This document shows, piece after piece, positions 29,140-38,405 of a stretch of DNA of 64,000 nucleotides. Positions within the stretch are counted from its first letter, which is position 1; the number at the start of each line of letters is the position of its first letter. The DNA is taken from the NCBI GenBank assembly GCA_963707515.1, contig CAVPQI010000003.1, positions 496,001 through 560,000 of the forward strand. The letters run 5' to 3'. Made by a program: the position numbers and the translations under genes. Source of the stretch: Sva-07 sp963707515. GTDB lineage: Bacteria > Actinomycetota > Acidimicrobiia > Acidimicrobiales > Ilumatobacteraceae. Under the pieces are notes generated by a model that saw only the letters and a program-made list of their open reading frames with translations, was not told where the DNA came from and did not search any database.

Positions 29140-30789
29140 TCAGCCCTCGTCGCCGAGGCGGCGGGCGATCACCCGCAGGCACAGCAGCTCGTCGGCACCC
29201 TCGAAGATCGACAGCACGCGGGCGTCGACGAAGTAGCGGCTGACCGGGAACTCCTCGGCGTAGCCCATGCCGCCGTGGATCTGCATCGCCTCGCGGCTGA
29301 CCCACTCGGCGGCCTTGCACACGTAGGCCTTGACCATCGCCGCCTCGCGCGTGCCCTGGCCCTTCGCCATCAACGTGGCGACGTGGTAGGCGAACTGGCG
29401 TCCGGCCTGGATCAGCACGACCATCCGACCGAGCTTGGCCCGGGTCAGCTGGTAGTCGACGATCGCCGTGTTGAAGACCTTGCGGTTCTGGGCGTAGTCG
29501 AGCGCCGCCTCGTACGAGGCCTGCATCACGCCGACGGCGCGGGCGGCGGTCTGCAGCCGACCGTTCTCGAACCCCATCATCTGGAAGTAGAAGCCCTTGC
29601 CGAGCCCGTCGTCGCCGCCGACCAGGTTGGCCGCCGGGACCCACCAGTCCTCGAGGGCGATCTCGTAGGAGTGCATGCCGCGGTAGCCGATCGTGTCGAT
29701 CGGCCGGCCTTCCATCCTCCCCGTGCGGGCGGTGCCGTCGACGTCGACGGGATCCTGGGTGAGGACGAAGCCGTGGCTGTCACCGCGCGGCTTGGGCACG
29801 ATGAACAAGCTCAGCCCGCGGTGCGTCTTCGAGCGGTCGGGATCGGTGCGGGCGAGCAGCGTCAAGGCGTCGGCGCGGGCACCGAACGTGCACCAGGTCT
29901 TGACCCCGTTGATGACCCATCCGTCCTCGCCGTCGGGTCCCGGCGCCCGCGTGGCGGTGACCTTGAGACCGGCGACGTCGCTGCCGTAGTCCGGCTCGGT
30001 GACCGCCACCGCCGGCATCACTTCGGCCGAGGCGAGCTTCGGCAGCCAGTGATGCTTCTGCTCCTCGGTGCCACCGTTGACCAAGGCGCGGGTGAGGATC
30101 TCCGGGCGGGTGATCAGCGAGCCGCCGATGCCGAGGCTCGCCCGTGAGAGTTCCTCGGTGGCGGCGACCATGGCGATGTACTCGGCGTTGCCGCCCTCGC
30201 TGAAGCCGCCGTACTCGACCGGCACGCTGAGGCCGAACGCACCGAGCTCGGCGAGGCCGGTGACGATCTCCTCGGGCACGTCGCCGTTGGTGCGGTGGAC
30301 GTGCTCGGCGTGGGGGACGATGACGTTCTCGGCAAACGCCCGGAACGTGTCGCTGACCATCTCCATGTCGTCGTCGAGGTGACGCGGCCCCGGCGTCTCG
30401 GCGAGCGCCCCGAGGAACTCGGCGTCGCGGTACGTGGCGACGAACTCGCTCGTTGCCGTCAGCGCGCCGGGATGGGTGCCCCACGAGGCTTCGCGGCCGA
30501 AGAGGCGGGTGCCGACGTCGTGGACCATGTCGGCCGCGAAGGCGCAGGTGATGCGTGCCTCGAGGTCGCCCTTGGCGCCGTAGTCGAGCAACGACCGGGC
30601 GGTGGCCACGCCGGAGGCGGCGTGGGCCAGGTCGTAGGCGAGCACCTGGGCGACCTCGGGTCCACCGGCCGCGGCCAGCAGCGGGACGGCGCCGCGCACG
30701 ATGCCGTCGACGATCTCGATGACCTCGGCCGCAGCGACGAGATCGGGCGCGGCGATCGGGGTGGCGGTGGCGTTGTCGTCGACGGTCAT
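29140..30789 (-). CDS. Acyl-CoA dehydrogenase, (2S)-methylsuccinyl-CoA dehydrogenase type
   Basis: 549-residue flavoprotein, about 150 residues longer than ordinary acyl-CoA dehydrogenases because of an N-terminal helical domain (YDLAHAASGVATARSLLDYG, residues 55-115). This extended build is that of methylsuccinyl-CoA dehydrogenase in the ethylmalonyl-CoA pathway. FAD-binding parts include MPAVAVTEPDYGSDVAG and VINGVKTWCTFG; the C-terminus has MQIHGGMGYAEEFPVSRYFVDARVLSIFEGADE. ATG 30789 is the first start before the recognisable domain. MaoC and CitE/Mcl genes at 43 and 46-48 kb would fit adjacent steps. An ordinary branched-chain acyl-CoA dehydrogenase is the alternative. Confidence 0.8.
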   Translation of the reverse strand: MTVDDNATATPIAAPDLVAAAEVIEIVDGIVRGAVPLLAAAGGPEVAQVLAYDLAHAASGVATARSLLDYGAKGDLEARITCAFAADMVHDVGTRLFGREASWGTHPGALTATSEFVATYRDAEFLGALAETPGPRHLDDDMEMVSDTFRAFAENVIVPHAEHVHRTNGDVPEEIVTGLAELGAFGLSVPVEYGGFSEGGNAEYIAMVAATEELSRASLGIGGSLITRPEILTRALVNGGTEEQKHHWLPKLASAEVMPAVAVTEPDYGSDVAGLKVTATRAPGPDGEDGWVINGVKTWCTFGARADALTLLARTDPDRSKTHRGLSLFIVPKPRGDSHGFVLTQDPVDVDGTARTGRMEGRPIDTIGYRGMHSYEIALEDWWVPAANLVGGDDGLGKGFYFQMMGFENGRLQTAARAVGVMQASYEAALDYAQNRKVFNTAIVDYQLTRAKLGRMVVLIQAGRQFAYHVATLMAKGQGTREAAMVKAYVCKAAEWVSREAMQIHGGMGYAEEFPVSRYFVDARVLSIFEGADELLCLRVIARRLGDEG

Positions 30790-30853
30790 GGACGCGACGT
30801 TACTGACGGGTACGCATGCCGTCCCAGGGCGGTGCACCTGCGACGATGGGTCG

Positions 30854-31423
30854 GTGGCCGCCATCTGTGTCTTCTGTGGGTCGAGCACCGGGCGCGACCC
30901 CGCGTTCGCCGCGACGACCGTCGAGCTCGGATCGGCGATCGCCGCCGACGGGCACACCCTCGTCTACGGCGGCGGCCACGTCGGGCTGATGGGACTCGTC
31001 GCCGATGCAGCCCTCGCAGCCGGCGGCGAGGTCGTCGGCGTGATGACCGAGCAGCTCGTCGCCGCCGAGGTCGCCCACCGGGGGCTGACGCGCCTCGAGA
31101 CGACGACGTCGATGCACACCCGCAAGGCGCGGATGGCCGAGCTCGCCGACGGCGTGATCGTGCTCCCCGGCGGCTTCGGGACCCTCGACGAGACGTTCGA
31201 GATCGTCACCTGGAACCAGCTCGGTCTGGTGTCGATGCCCGTCGTGTTCCTCGACGTCGCCGACTACTTCGGTCCCGTGTTCTCGATGGTCCGCGCCGCC
31301 GTCGATGCAGGATTCATGAGCGATGCCAACGCGGCGATCCCACGACGGGCGACGAGCGTCGCCGAGGCGATCGCCGCGGTGTTGGCTCCGGCACCCGCGT
31401 TCTCGCCGAAGTGGATCGGCTGA
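30854..31423 (+). CDS. LOG-family protein (cytokinin riboside 5'-monophosphate phosphoribohydrolase-like)
   Basis: 189 residues from GTG 30854. Rossmann-type fold with VYGGGHVGLMG and the diagnostic PGGFGTLDE, preceded by the conserved arginine/lysine in MHTRKARM. LOG proteins hydrolyse nucleoside 5'-monophosphates at the N-glycosidic bond, releasing the base; in bacteria the physiological substrate is usually AMP or a modified nucleotide. Divergent from the acyl-CoA dehydrogenase with a gap of 64 bp. Confidence 0.92.
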   Translation: MAAICVFCGSSTGRDPAFAATTVELGSAIAADGHTLVYGGGHVGLMGLVADAALAAGGEVVGVMTEQLVAAEVAHRGLTRLETTTSMHTRKARMAELADGVIVLPGGFGTLDETFEIVTWNQLGLVSMPVVFLDVADYFGPVFSMVRAAVDAGFMSDANAAIPRRATSVAEAIAAVLAPAPAFSPKWIG

Positions 31424-31442
31424 ACGGCGATCGGCGCCGGCG

Positions 31443-31493
31443 GGTTCTCGTGATCTCGTCCGGCAATAATCGCCGCACGAAATCACGAGAACC
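31443..31493. terminator. Long inverted repeat in convergent gap, probable bidirectional terminator
   Basis: GGTTCTCGTGATCTCGT at 31443-31459 pairs with ACGAAATCACGAGAACC at 31477-31493: 17-bp arms with one mismatch around a 17-nt loop. It fills the 75-bp gap between the ends of the LOG gene (plus) and the small lipoprotein gene (minus), the expected place for a shared terminator, although T-runs are weak. Confidence 0.6.
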
Positions 31494-31498
31494 GAACG

Positions 31499-31867
31499 TC
31501 AGCTGCAGGGGCTGCCTGGTGCCGCCACGAGCGTGCCGTCCGCGGCGACGTCGAAGCGCAGCGAGGGCTCGACGACCAGCCCCTCGGCGATGAGATCGTC
31601 CTCGCTCGCCGGCGGGGTCCCGACGAGCACGGCGTACATCTCGATCGCCGAGGTCATCACGTCGCGCTCGAGCCCACACGCACCGGCGTCCGCAGCGGCC
31701 GGAGCCCCGGCCGCCACCTCGATCGCGTCGCCGAGGCCGCCACGATCGGACGGGGCCGTCGCCACGACATCGGCGGCAGGCAGCTCGGCGGCCGTGTCGT
31801 CGGAGCCGGAGGCGCAGCCAACGAGCGTCGCCAACATCACGGCGGGGAGGACCAGGCGTGTGATCAC
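31499..31867 (-). CDS. Small secreted lipoprotein of unknown function
   Basis: 122 residues from GTG 31867. Signal sequence VITRLVLPAVMLATLVGCAS carries a lipobox with the cysteine near residue 19. The mature part is acidic and Ala-rich, with ERDVMTSAIEMYAVLVGTPP near the middle and a C-terminal disulfide-capable pair (ACGLERD and GSPCS). The segment around DDLIAEGLV recalls the C-terminal part of pseudopilin-like proteins, but this is weak. Divergent from the lipoprotein peptidase at 31937, with 69 bp between the starts. Confidence 0.7.
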   Translation of the reverse strand: MITRLVLPAVMLATLVGCASGSDDTAAELPAADVVATAPSDRGGLGDAIEVAAGAPAAADAGACGLERDVMTSAIEMYAVLVGTPPASEDDLIAEGLVVEPSLRFDVAADGTLVAAPGSPCS

Positions 31868-31936
31868 GATCTTCCTTCGGCGCGTACGACCGGCAGCTGA
31901 AGCGCCGGCCGGGATCGTGACGGGTAGCGTCCGAGC

Positions 31937-33767
31937 GTGCGCCAGCGCCGCCGTCACCGTCTGCGATCCCCGCTGGCCGTGCTGGTGGCGACGTGCGCAA
32001 TCGCCGCCGGCTGTTCGCCGTCGGCCGACGTCGAGAGTCTGAAGGCCGATGCGGTCGACGACCGTGACGCCGACACGAACGACACCCGCACCGGTCCGCC
32101 TGACACCGGGCCGCCTGGCACCGGCAACGAACCACCGGTCACCACCGACGGCGGCGGTACGTCGAACGGCGGGACGCTCGATTGGGGTCGCTGCCGCGGT
32201 GGAAGCCAGCTGACCCTCGGGTTCGAGTGCGCCACGCTGACCGTGCCGCGCGATTACGCCGACCCCGACGGCGAGCAGCTGGAGCTCGCCGTCATCCGCT
32301 CGCCGGCGACGGGCAACGACCGCATCGGGTCGCTGGTGTTCAACCCCGGCGGCCCCGGCGGATCCGGGATCGACTTTCTCAGCGGCGCCGCGGCGCTCGT
32401 CCCCTACGAGCTGGCGGGCCGCTTCGACCTCGTCTCGTTCGACCCCCGCGGCGTCGGGGCGAGCACGCCGATCGACTGCGACCTCGAGCTCGACGACACG
32501 CCGGCCCTCGCCGAGGGCGACGACGCAGGGTGGCAAGAGCTCGTCGCCGACGCCGAAACGCGCCTCGACGACTGCACCGCCGGGACCGCCGAGCTGGCGT
32601 CGTCGGTCGGCACGATGAACGCGGCGCGCGACCTCGACGAGCTGCGCATCGCCCTCGGCGACGATCGGTTGTCCTACGTCGGGTTCTCGTACGGCACGCG
32701 GCTCGGCGCGATCTACGCCGACCTCTTCCCCGACCGCGTGCGGGCGATGGTCCTCGACGGGGCGGTGAAGCCGACGTCGGACCTCAGCGAGCTCGCCGCC
32801 GGCCAGGGCCCCGGGTTCGACCGGGCGTTCGACCGGTTCGCTGCGGCCTGCGACGACGACGGCGACTGCCCGATCGGCGAGGCCGGACCGACGCTCGACG
32901 TCTATGCGCAGCTGCGCGACCAGCTCGCCGCCGGTGGTGAGCTGCCGACCGGCGATCCCGCGCGCACCCTCACCCTCGGCGAGCTCGAGCTCGCCGTCGC
33001 GGCGGCGCTCTACAGCACCGAGACCTGGCCGGTGCTCGCGCAGGCGCTCGCCGACGCGGCACTCGACGGTGACGGCTCGTTGCTCCAGGCGCTCGCCGAC
33101 GGGTACCTCGGTCGGCGCCCGGACGGGTCGTACGACGACGGGCAGGCAGCGGGTGCGGCGATCAACTGCGCCGACGACGCAACGCGGCCGCCCGTCGACG
33201 AGGTCCGCCGGATCGCCGACGAGACCGCTGCCGGGAGCGAATGGTTCGACGAGTTCCTGCGCGCCGACACCGGGTGCATCGGCTTGCCGCCCGCCGACGA
33301 GCCGGTCGACTACGGTCCCGCCGCCGGTGCCGCGCCGATCCTCGTGATCGGCACCACCAACGATCCGGCGACGCCCTACGAGTGGTCGATCGAGCTGGCC
33401 GAGCTGCTCGACAGCGCCGTCCTCTACACGGTGGAAGGTGATGGCCACACCGCCTTCTTGTCGATCGAGTGCGTCACCGACGTCGTCGTCGCCTACCTCG
33501 TCGACCTCGAGCTGCCCGACGACGGGGACTCGTGCGCCGACGACGGGGACACCGACGCCTTCCCGCCGCCGGGCGAGAGCGAGTTCGACCGGCTGCTGGC
33601 ACTGCTCGACTGCCTGCCGCGACAACGGCGCAGAGATCCCCGATCTGACGTTGAGCGACCTCGTCGCCGACCCGAGCGGTGAGACGCTCCTGGAGCACCT
33701 CGACCCGACCGATCCGGCGTTCACCGAAGCGGTGCTCGCCTGCCAGGGGCTGGCCGCCGACCTGTGA
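31937..33767 (+). CDS. Secreted lipoprotein alpha/beta hydrolase with TAP-like C-terminus (tripeptidyl aminopeptidase/SlpD type), one frameshift
   Basis: Starts at GTG 31937 with basic RQRRRHRLRS, a hydrophobic core and the lipobox AIAAGCSP. A proline/threonine linker leads to the hydrolase domain: VFNPGGPGGSGIDF (oxyanion region), FDPRGVGASTPIDC, and the nucleophile in VGFSYGTRLGAIYADLFP. The C-terminal TAP-like part has VIGTTNDPATPYEWS (aspartate) and VEGDGHTAF (histidine). Near 33610 the frame slips by one base; continuing in the next frame gives DNGAEIPDLTLSDLVADPSG and a stop at 33767. Intact length is about 609 residues. It would be a membrane-anchored extracellular peptidase or esterase. 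Confidence 0.85.
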
Positions 33768-33958
33768 CGCCACCGGCGACCGCTCGTCGCGGGCGGTTTC
33801 GGGCGGTTTCGGACGAGTCGAGGCGTCGATGCGCCGACGTGCACAGCGAATGCACAGGCCGCGGTGGGTTGTCCCCAGTCCGTGCCCGGTCGTGCACACG
33901 CAAGTCACATCCAAGAGGGACTGACGTTCCACAGGCCGCCTCGTTCAAGATGGGCCCC

Positions 33959-34348
33959 ATGATCAGCGGCACCGCCGGCAGAGCGCTCCCGACACCTCGC
34001 CAGCGTCTCCTGCGCCAGCGACAACACGGGGCCATCTTGCAGCAGGCCGACCGCCGCGAGCTGGAACGAGCGGGCTGGCGGACGACGCTGGAGTTCCGCG
34101 AGAACAACGTCCGCGCCCGCGACGGCCGTCTGTTGCGCGTCGAGGAGATCTGGCACGCCGAAGCCGAACGGGACCCGACCGCTCGGTGGGGACGCACGGA
34201 CGGGCGGGCCGAGCTCGGCGTCGACGTGATCTACGCCACGGCGGCGTCGGCGGACGAGGTGTGGTCGAAGCTCCGCCTGGAGGCGGAGCTGGCCGACGTG
34301 CGACGCAGCCCCGGCCGCGTCGACGACAGCGCGGCGCGTGCATCCTGA
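33959..34348 (+). CDS. Hypothetical basic protein
   Basis: 129 residues if started at ATG 33959 (MISGTAGRALPTPRQRLLRQRQHG). Rich in Arg, with a central WRTTLEFRENNVRARDGRLLRVEEIWHAEAE that suggests a small alpha-beta domain, and no membrane segment. The frame is open further upstream, but that part lacks typical coding character. No family recognised. It precedes the ribonucleotide reductase promoter by about 95 bp. Moderate support: codon third positions are GC-rich as in its neighbours. Confidence 0.5.
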   Translation: MISGTAGRALPTPRQRLLRQRQHGAILQQADRRELERAGWRTTLEFRENNVRARDGRLLRVEEIWHAEAERDPTARWGRTDGRAELGVDVIYATAASADEVWSKLRLEAELADVRRSPGRVDDSAARAS

Positions 34349-34442
34349 CGGCGAACTCGGCGGCGTCGATCGCCGCGCGGCGAGGAGCGCGACGGCCGTG
34401 CGGCGGAACGCCCCAGGTCGCGCACGTTTCTCGGTCCCGCCA

Positions 34443-34472
34443 TTGACAGACCCGTAGTTTCACTGGTGTAAT
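34443..34472 (+). promoter_or_regulatory. Sigma-70-type promoter of nrdAB
   Basis: TTGACA at 34443-34448 is followed after 18 bp by TGTAAT (34467-34472) within the sequence TGGTGTAATTACT. This is the best -35/-10 pair in the 314-bp space upstream of nrdA. The rest of that space (34349-34442 and 34534-34645) shows no gene. Confidence 0.6.
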
Positions 34473-34484
34473 TACTGGTCCGTT

Positions 34485-34500
34485 CCACGAGATATAGTGG
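34485..34500. promoter_or_regulatory. NrdR box 1
   Basis: CCACGAGATATAGTGG is palindromic at its ends and AT-rich in the middle, close to the NrdR consensus ACACWATATATWGTGT. It lies just downstream of the predicted -10 element. NrdR represses ribonucleotide reductase genes when bound to dATP/ATP. Confidence 0.8.
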
Positions 34501-34516
34501 TTGAACACGGGGGCGA

Positions 34517-34532
34517 CCACAACATCTGGTGG
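34517..34532. promoter_or_regulatory. NrdR box 2
   Basis: CCACAACATCTGGTGG has the same CCAC/GTGG ends as box 1 and starts 32 bp after it, leaving 16 bp between the boxes. Paired boxes about three helical turns apart are the standard NrdR operator layout. Confidence 0.75.
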
Positions 34533-34662
34533 TTTGCTGTGACCGGCCCAACCGCCGCCCACCGCGCCCGACCACCGCCGCGAAGAACGCAACGTACGCC
34601 CGACGTGGCGTCGACAATCGTCCGACACCACGTCGAAATCCAGAGATGCAGGAGAACCATCG

Positions 34663-37269
34663 GTGACAGTCATCGACGACAACCTCGACGCCCACACGGG
34701 CAAGGGAGCCGCGACCGCGGCGCCGACGCTGACCGACACCTCGAAGGTGGGACGCGGCGCCGACCGCGGGGCCACGGGGTCGGCGGCCCCCGGCCAGCCG
34801 ATGACGGGAGGCGGCATGCGAGTCAAGAAGCGCAGCGGTGCACTCGAACCGGTCGACGTCAACAAGATCGTCAACGCCATCGCTCGCGCCTCCGAGGGCC
34901 TGCTCGGCGTCGACCCGATGCGCGTCGCCACGCGCACGATCTCGGCCCTCGCCGACGGCGCCACCACTCGCGAGCTCGACGACCTGTCGATCCGCACCGC
35001 CGCCGGTCTCATCGTCGAGGAACCGAACTACTCCCGCCTCGCCTCTCGGCTGCTCGCCACGGTGATCGACAAAGAGGTCCGCAACCAGAACATCCCGTGG
35101 TTCTCCGAGTCGATCAAGGTCGGTCACGCCGAGGGCCTCGTCGCCGACCACGTGCTCGAGTTCGTCGAGGCCAACGCGCCGACGCTCAACGCCGCCATCG
35201 ACTCCGACCGCGACCGCAGCTTCGAGTTCTTCGGGCTGCGCACCGTCTACGACCGCTACCTGCTGCGCCACCCCGTGCGCCGCGAGGTCATCGAGACCCC
35301 GCAGTACTTCTTCTTCCGCGTCGCCTGCGGCCTGTGCGCCGCCGACCCGACCGTCGACGGCGCGGCGGTCGACATCGACACCTTGAAGGTCGAAGACGTC
35401 GTCAAGTTCTACGACCTGATGTCGTCGCTGGCCTACCTGCCGTCGAGCCCGACGTTGTTCAACTCCGGCACCGCCCACAGCCAGATGTCGAGCTGCTACC
35501 TGCTCGACTCGCCCGAGGACAGCCTCGAAGGCATCTACAAGCGCTACACCGACATCGCCAAGCTGTCGAAGTTCGCCGGCGGCATCGGCGTCGCCTGGCA
35601 CCGCGTCCGCGCCAAGGGCAGTCTGATCCAGGGCACCAACGGCTTGTCCAACGGCATCGTCCCGTGGTTGCGCACGCTCGACTCGTCGGTCGCCGCAGTC
35701 AACCAGGGCGGTCGGCGCAAGGGTGCCGCCTGCGTCTACCTCGAATCGTGGCACGCCGACATCGAGGACTTCCTCGAGCTGCGCGACAACACCGGCGACC
35801 ACGCCCGCCGCACGCACAACCTGAACATCGCCAACTGGGTTCCCGACCTGTTCATGGAGCGCGTCGAGAAGGACTGGCAGTGGTCGCTGTTCGATCCCAA
35901 GGAGGTGCCGCACCTCACCGACCTCTTCGGCGACGACTTCGAGCGTGCCTACGTGGCCGCCGAAGAAGCCGGGCTGTACGTCAAGCAGGTGCCGGCTCGC
36001 CAGCTGTACTCGAAGATGATGCGCACGCTCGCCCAGACCGGCAACGGCTGGATGACGTTCAAGGACGCCTCCAACGAGAAGTGCAACCAGACCGGTGCCG
36101 CCAACGCCGACGGCAGCCCGCGCGTCGTGCACCTGTCCAACCTGTGCACCGAGATCCTCGAGATCACCGACCAGCAGAACACGGCGGTGTGCAACCTCGG
36201 ATCGCTCAACCTCGGTGCCTACGTCGGTACCGACGGCCAGTTCGACTACCACCGCCTCGGTGACGTCGTGCGCCAGGTGGTGCCGTTCCTCGACCGGGTG
36301 ATCGACATCAACTTCTACCCGACGCCGGAAGCCGAGCGTTCGAACCACGCCTGGCGCCCGGTGGGCCTCGGCCTGATGGGTCTGCAGGACGTGTTCTTCA
36401 AGAAGGGTCTGGCGTTCGACTCCGCCGATGCCAAGGAGCTGAGCCGCACGATCAGCGCCCACATCTACTTCCACGCCCTCTGGGCCTCGACCGAGCTGGC
36501 CGAACGCCACGGCCCCCACGAGGCCTTCGCCGACACCCGTGCGGCGGCCGGCGATCTGCAGTTCGACCTGTGGGACACCGCCAAGGGCGGCGTGACCCCG
36601 CCGACCGGTCTCGACTGGGACGGCCTGCGTGCACGGATCCGCGAGCACGGGCTGCGCAACAGCCTGCTGATCGCCATCGCACCCACCGCCACCATCGCCT
36701 CGATCGCCGGCTGCTACGAGTGCATCGAGCCGCAGGTGTCGAACCTGTTCAAGCGCGAGACGCTGTCGGGTGAGTTCATGCAGATCAACCGCTACCTGGT
36801 CCGTGAGCTGCAGGCCCGGGGGCTGTGGGACGAAGCGATGATCGCCGCCATCAAGAAGTCCGATGGTTCCGTGCAAGACGTCGAGCGCATCCCCACCGAG
36901 CTGAAGGAGATCTTCCGCACGGCGTGGGAGATCCCGCAGCGGGCGTTGATCGACATGGCCGCCGAGCGCGGTGCGTTCATCGACCAGAGCCAGTCGCTCA
37001 ACCTGTTCATGGAGACGCCGACCATCGGCAAGCTCAGCTCGATGTACCTCCACGCCTGGAAGGCCGGCCTGAAGACGACGTACTACCTGCGCAGCCGCCC
37101 GGCGACGCGCATCAACCAGACCACCACCGGCAGCTCGCCGACCACCCCGGCGCCGAGCAAGCCACCGACCGGCGGCGACGAACCGCCGGCGGAGAAGAAG
37201 ACGTTCACCGACGAGGAAGCGATCGCCTGCAGCCTCGAGAACCCCGAATCCTGTGAGGCATGCGACTGA
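34663..37269 (+). CDS. nrdA: Class I ribonucleoside-diphosphate reductase, alpha subunit
   Basis: 868 residues from GTG 34663, with AGGAG at 34650-34654. A disordered leader of about 50 residues is followed by an ATP-cone (MRVKKRSGALEPVDVNKIVNAI, residues 52-140), so dATP inhibition is expected. Catalytic cysteines are seen in SQMSSCYLLD, VCNLGSLN and, between them, the NLCTEI segment. The C-terminus carries the redox pair in ESCEACD, which takes electrons from thioredoxin or glutaredoxin. It reduces NDPs to dNDPs with NrdB, whose start overlaps this stop by one base. Regulation by NrdR is strongly indicated by the operator upstream. Confidence 0.95.
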   Translation: MTVIDDNLDAHTGKGAATAAPTLTDTSKVGRGADRGATGSAAPGQPMTGGGMRVKKRSGALEPVDVNKIVNAIARASEGLLGVDPMRVATRTISALADGATTRELDDLSIRTAAGLIVEEPNYSRLASRLLATVIDKEVRNQNIPWFSESIKVGHAEGLVADHVLEFVEANAPTLNAAIDSDRDRSFEFFGLRTVYDRYLLRHPVRREVIETPQYFFFRVACGLCAADPTVDGAAVDIDTLKVEDVVKFYDLMSSLAYLPSSPTLFNSGTAHSQMSSCYLLDSPEDSLEGIYKRYTDIAKLSKFAGGIGVAWHRVRAKGSLIQGTNGLSNGIVPWLRTLDSSVAAVNQGGRRKGAACVYLESWHADIEDFLELRDNTGDHARRTHNLNIANWVPDLFMERVEKDWQWSLFDPKEVPHLTDLFGDDFERAYVAAEEAGLYVKQVPARQLYSKMMRTLAQTGNGWMTFKDASNEKCNQTGAANADGSPRVVHLSNLCTEILEITDQQNTAVCNLGSLNLGAYVGTDGQFDYHRLGDVVRQVVPFLDRVIDINFYPTPEAERSNHAWRPVGLGLMGLQDVFFKKGLAFDSADAKELSRTISAHIYFHALWASTELAERHGPHEAFADTRAAAGDLQFDLWDTAKGGVTPPTGLDWDGLRARIREHGLRNSLLIAIAPTATIASIAGCYECIEPQVSNLFKRETLSGEFMQINRYLVRELQARGLWDEAMIAAIKKSDGSVQDVERIPTELKEIFRTAWEIPQRALIDMAAERGAFIDQSQSLNLFMETPTIGKLSSMYLHAWKAGLKTTYYLRSRPATRINQTTTGSSPTTPAPSKPPTGGDEPPAEKKTFTDEEAIACSLENPESCEACD

Positions 37270-38372
37270 TGGCACTGATCGACCCGTACCACGAGTACCA
37301 GACCAACGAGCCCGAGATGACCCTCGCCGACGAGTTCGAATCGGCGGCACCGGTCGGCGCGGCACGGCCGACGAACATCCTCGATCCCGGCTTCGATCTC
37401 ACGCTGCGCCCGATGCGCTATCCGCAGTTCTTCGAGATGTACCGCAACGCGATCAAGAACACGTGGACCGTCGACGAGATCGACTTCTCCGACGACCTCG
37501 TCGACCTGTCGCGCAAGCTGATGCCCGCCGAGAAGCACCTCGTGTCGCGGTTGGTGGCGTTCTTCGCCACCGGCGACTCGATCGTGGCCAACAACCTGGT
37601 GCTCAACCTGTACCAGCACATCAACGCCCCCGAAGCACGGATGTACCTGTCGCGCCAGCTCTACGAAGAGGCGCTGCACGTGCAGTTCTACCTGACGCTG
37701 CTCGACAACTACATCCCCGACATGGCCGAGCGCGAGGCGGCATTCGCCGCGGTCGAGCGCATCCCGTCGATCCGCGCCAAGGCCGAGTTCTGCTTCAAAT
37801 GGATCGATTCGATCCAGGGCGTGCACAAGATCGAGACCCCCGAGCAGCGCAAGCTGTTCCTGCTCAACCTGATCTGCTTCGCCTCGTGCATCGAAGGCCT
37901 GTTCTTCTTCGCCGCGTTCGCCTACGTCTACTTCCTGCGCTCCAAGGGCCTCCTCAACGGGCTCGCCGACGGCACCAACTGGGTGTTCCGCGACGAGAGC
38001 GCGCACATGAACTTCGCCTTCGAGGTCGTCGACACCGTGCGCAAGGAGCAGCCCGAGCTGTTCGACGACGAGCTCGAAGCCGACGTGCGCCAGATGCTGC
38101 ACGAGGCGATCGAGTGCGAGCACCAGTTCGCCGCCGACGTGCTCGGTGAGGGCGTCCCGGGCATGAGCCTCGCCGACACCCGCACGTATCTCGAGTTCGT
38201 CGCCGACCAGCGGCTGGTGCAGCTCGGGTACGCGCCCGAGTACGGCGTCAAGAACCCGTTCAGCTTCATGGAGCTGCAAGACGTCCAGGGCTTGTCCAAC
38301 TTCTTCGAGCGGACGGTCTCGTCGTACCAGGTCGGCGTCGCCGGCGACGTCGCCTTCGACGAGGACTTCTGA
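37269..38372 (+). CDS. nrdB: Class I ribonucleoside-diphosphate reductase, beta subunit
   Basis: 367 residues from ATG 37269 (TGATG overlap with nrdA; an ATG three codons upstream is possible). Ferritin-like helical protein holding the dimetal centre. Helix motif EEALHVQFY gives ligands E134 and H137 and the candidate radical tyrosine Y141, in the spacing of E. coli E115-H118-Y122. Further ligands are in FASCIEGLFFF and RDESAHMNF. The presence of the tyrosine argues for a tyrosyl-radical enzyme (class Ia-like) rather than class Ic. The C-terminus, DVAFDEDF, is the acidic tail that docks on NrdA. Confidence 0.95.
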   Translation: MALIDPYHEYQTNEPEMTLADEFESAAPVGAARPTNILDPGFDLTLRPMRYPQFFEMYRNAIKNTWTVDEIDFSDDLVDLSRKLMPAEKHLVSRLVAFFATGDSIVANNLVLNLYQHINAPEARMYLSRQLYEEALHVQFYLTLLDNYIPDMAEREAAFAAVERIPSIRAKAEFCFKWIDSIQGVHKIETPEQRKLFLLNLICFASCIEGLFFFAAFAYVYFLRSKGLLNGLADGTNWVFRDESAHMNFAFEVVDTVRKEQPELFDDELEADVRQMLHEAIECEHQFAADVLGEGVPGMSLADTRTYLEFVADQRLVQLGYAPEYGVKNPFSFMELQDVQGLSNFFERTVSSYQVGVAGDVAFDEDF

Positions 38373-38405
38373 CAGCCGTCACAGCACGGCCGCTACCGTG
38401 GTCCG

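Noticed and set aside
34349..34662. B12 riboswitch or class II RNR control before nrdA
   Set aside because: No B12-box-like sequence was seen; the genes are class I (nrdA/nrdB with metal ligands and tyrosine) and the paired NrdR boxes explain the region.
34231..37365. Open frame of over 1,000 codons on the minus strand opposite nrdA
   Set aside because: Biased composition (mostly Arg, Gly, Val, Asp), no motif, and full overlap with the well-conserved nrdA. A GC-bias shadow.
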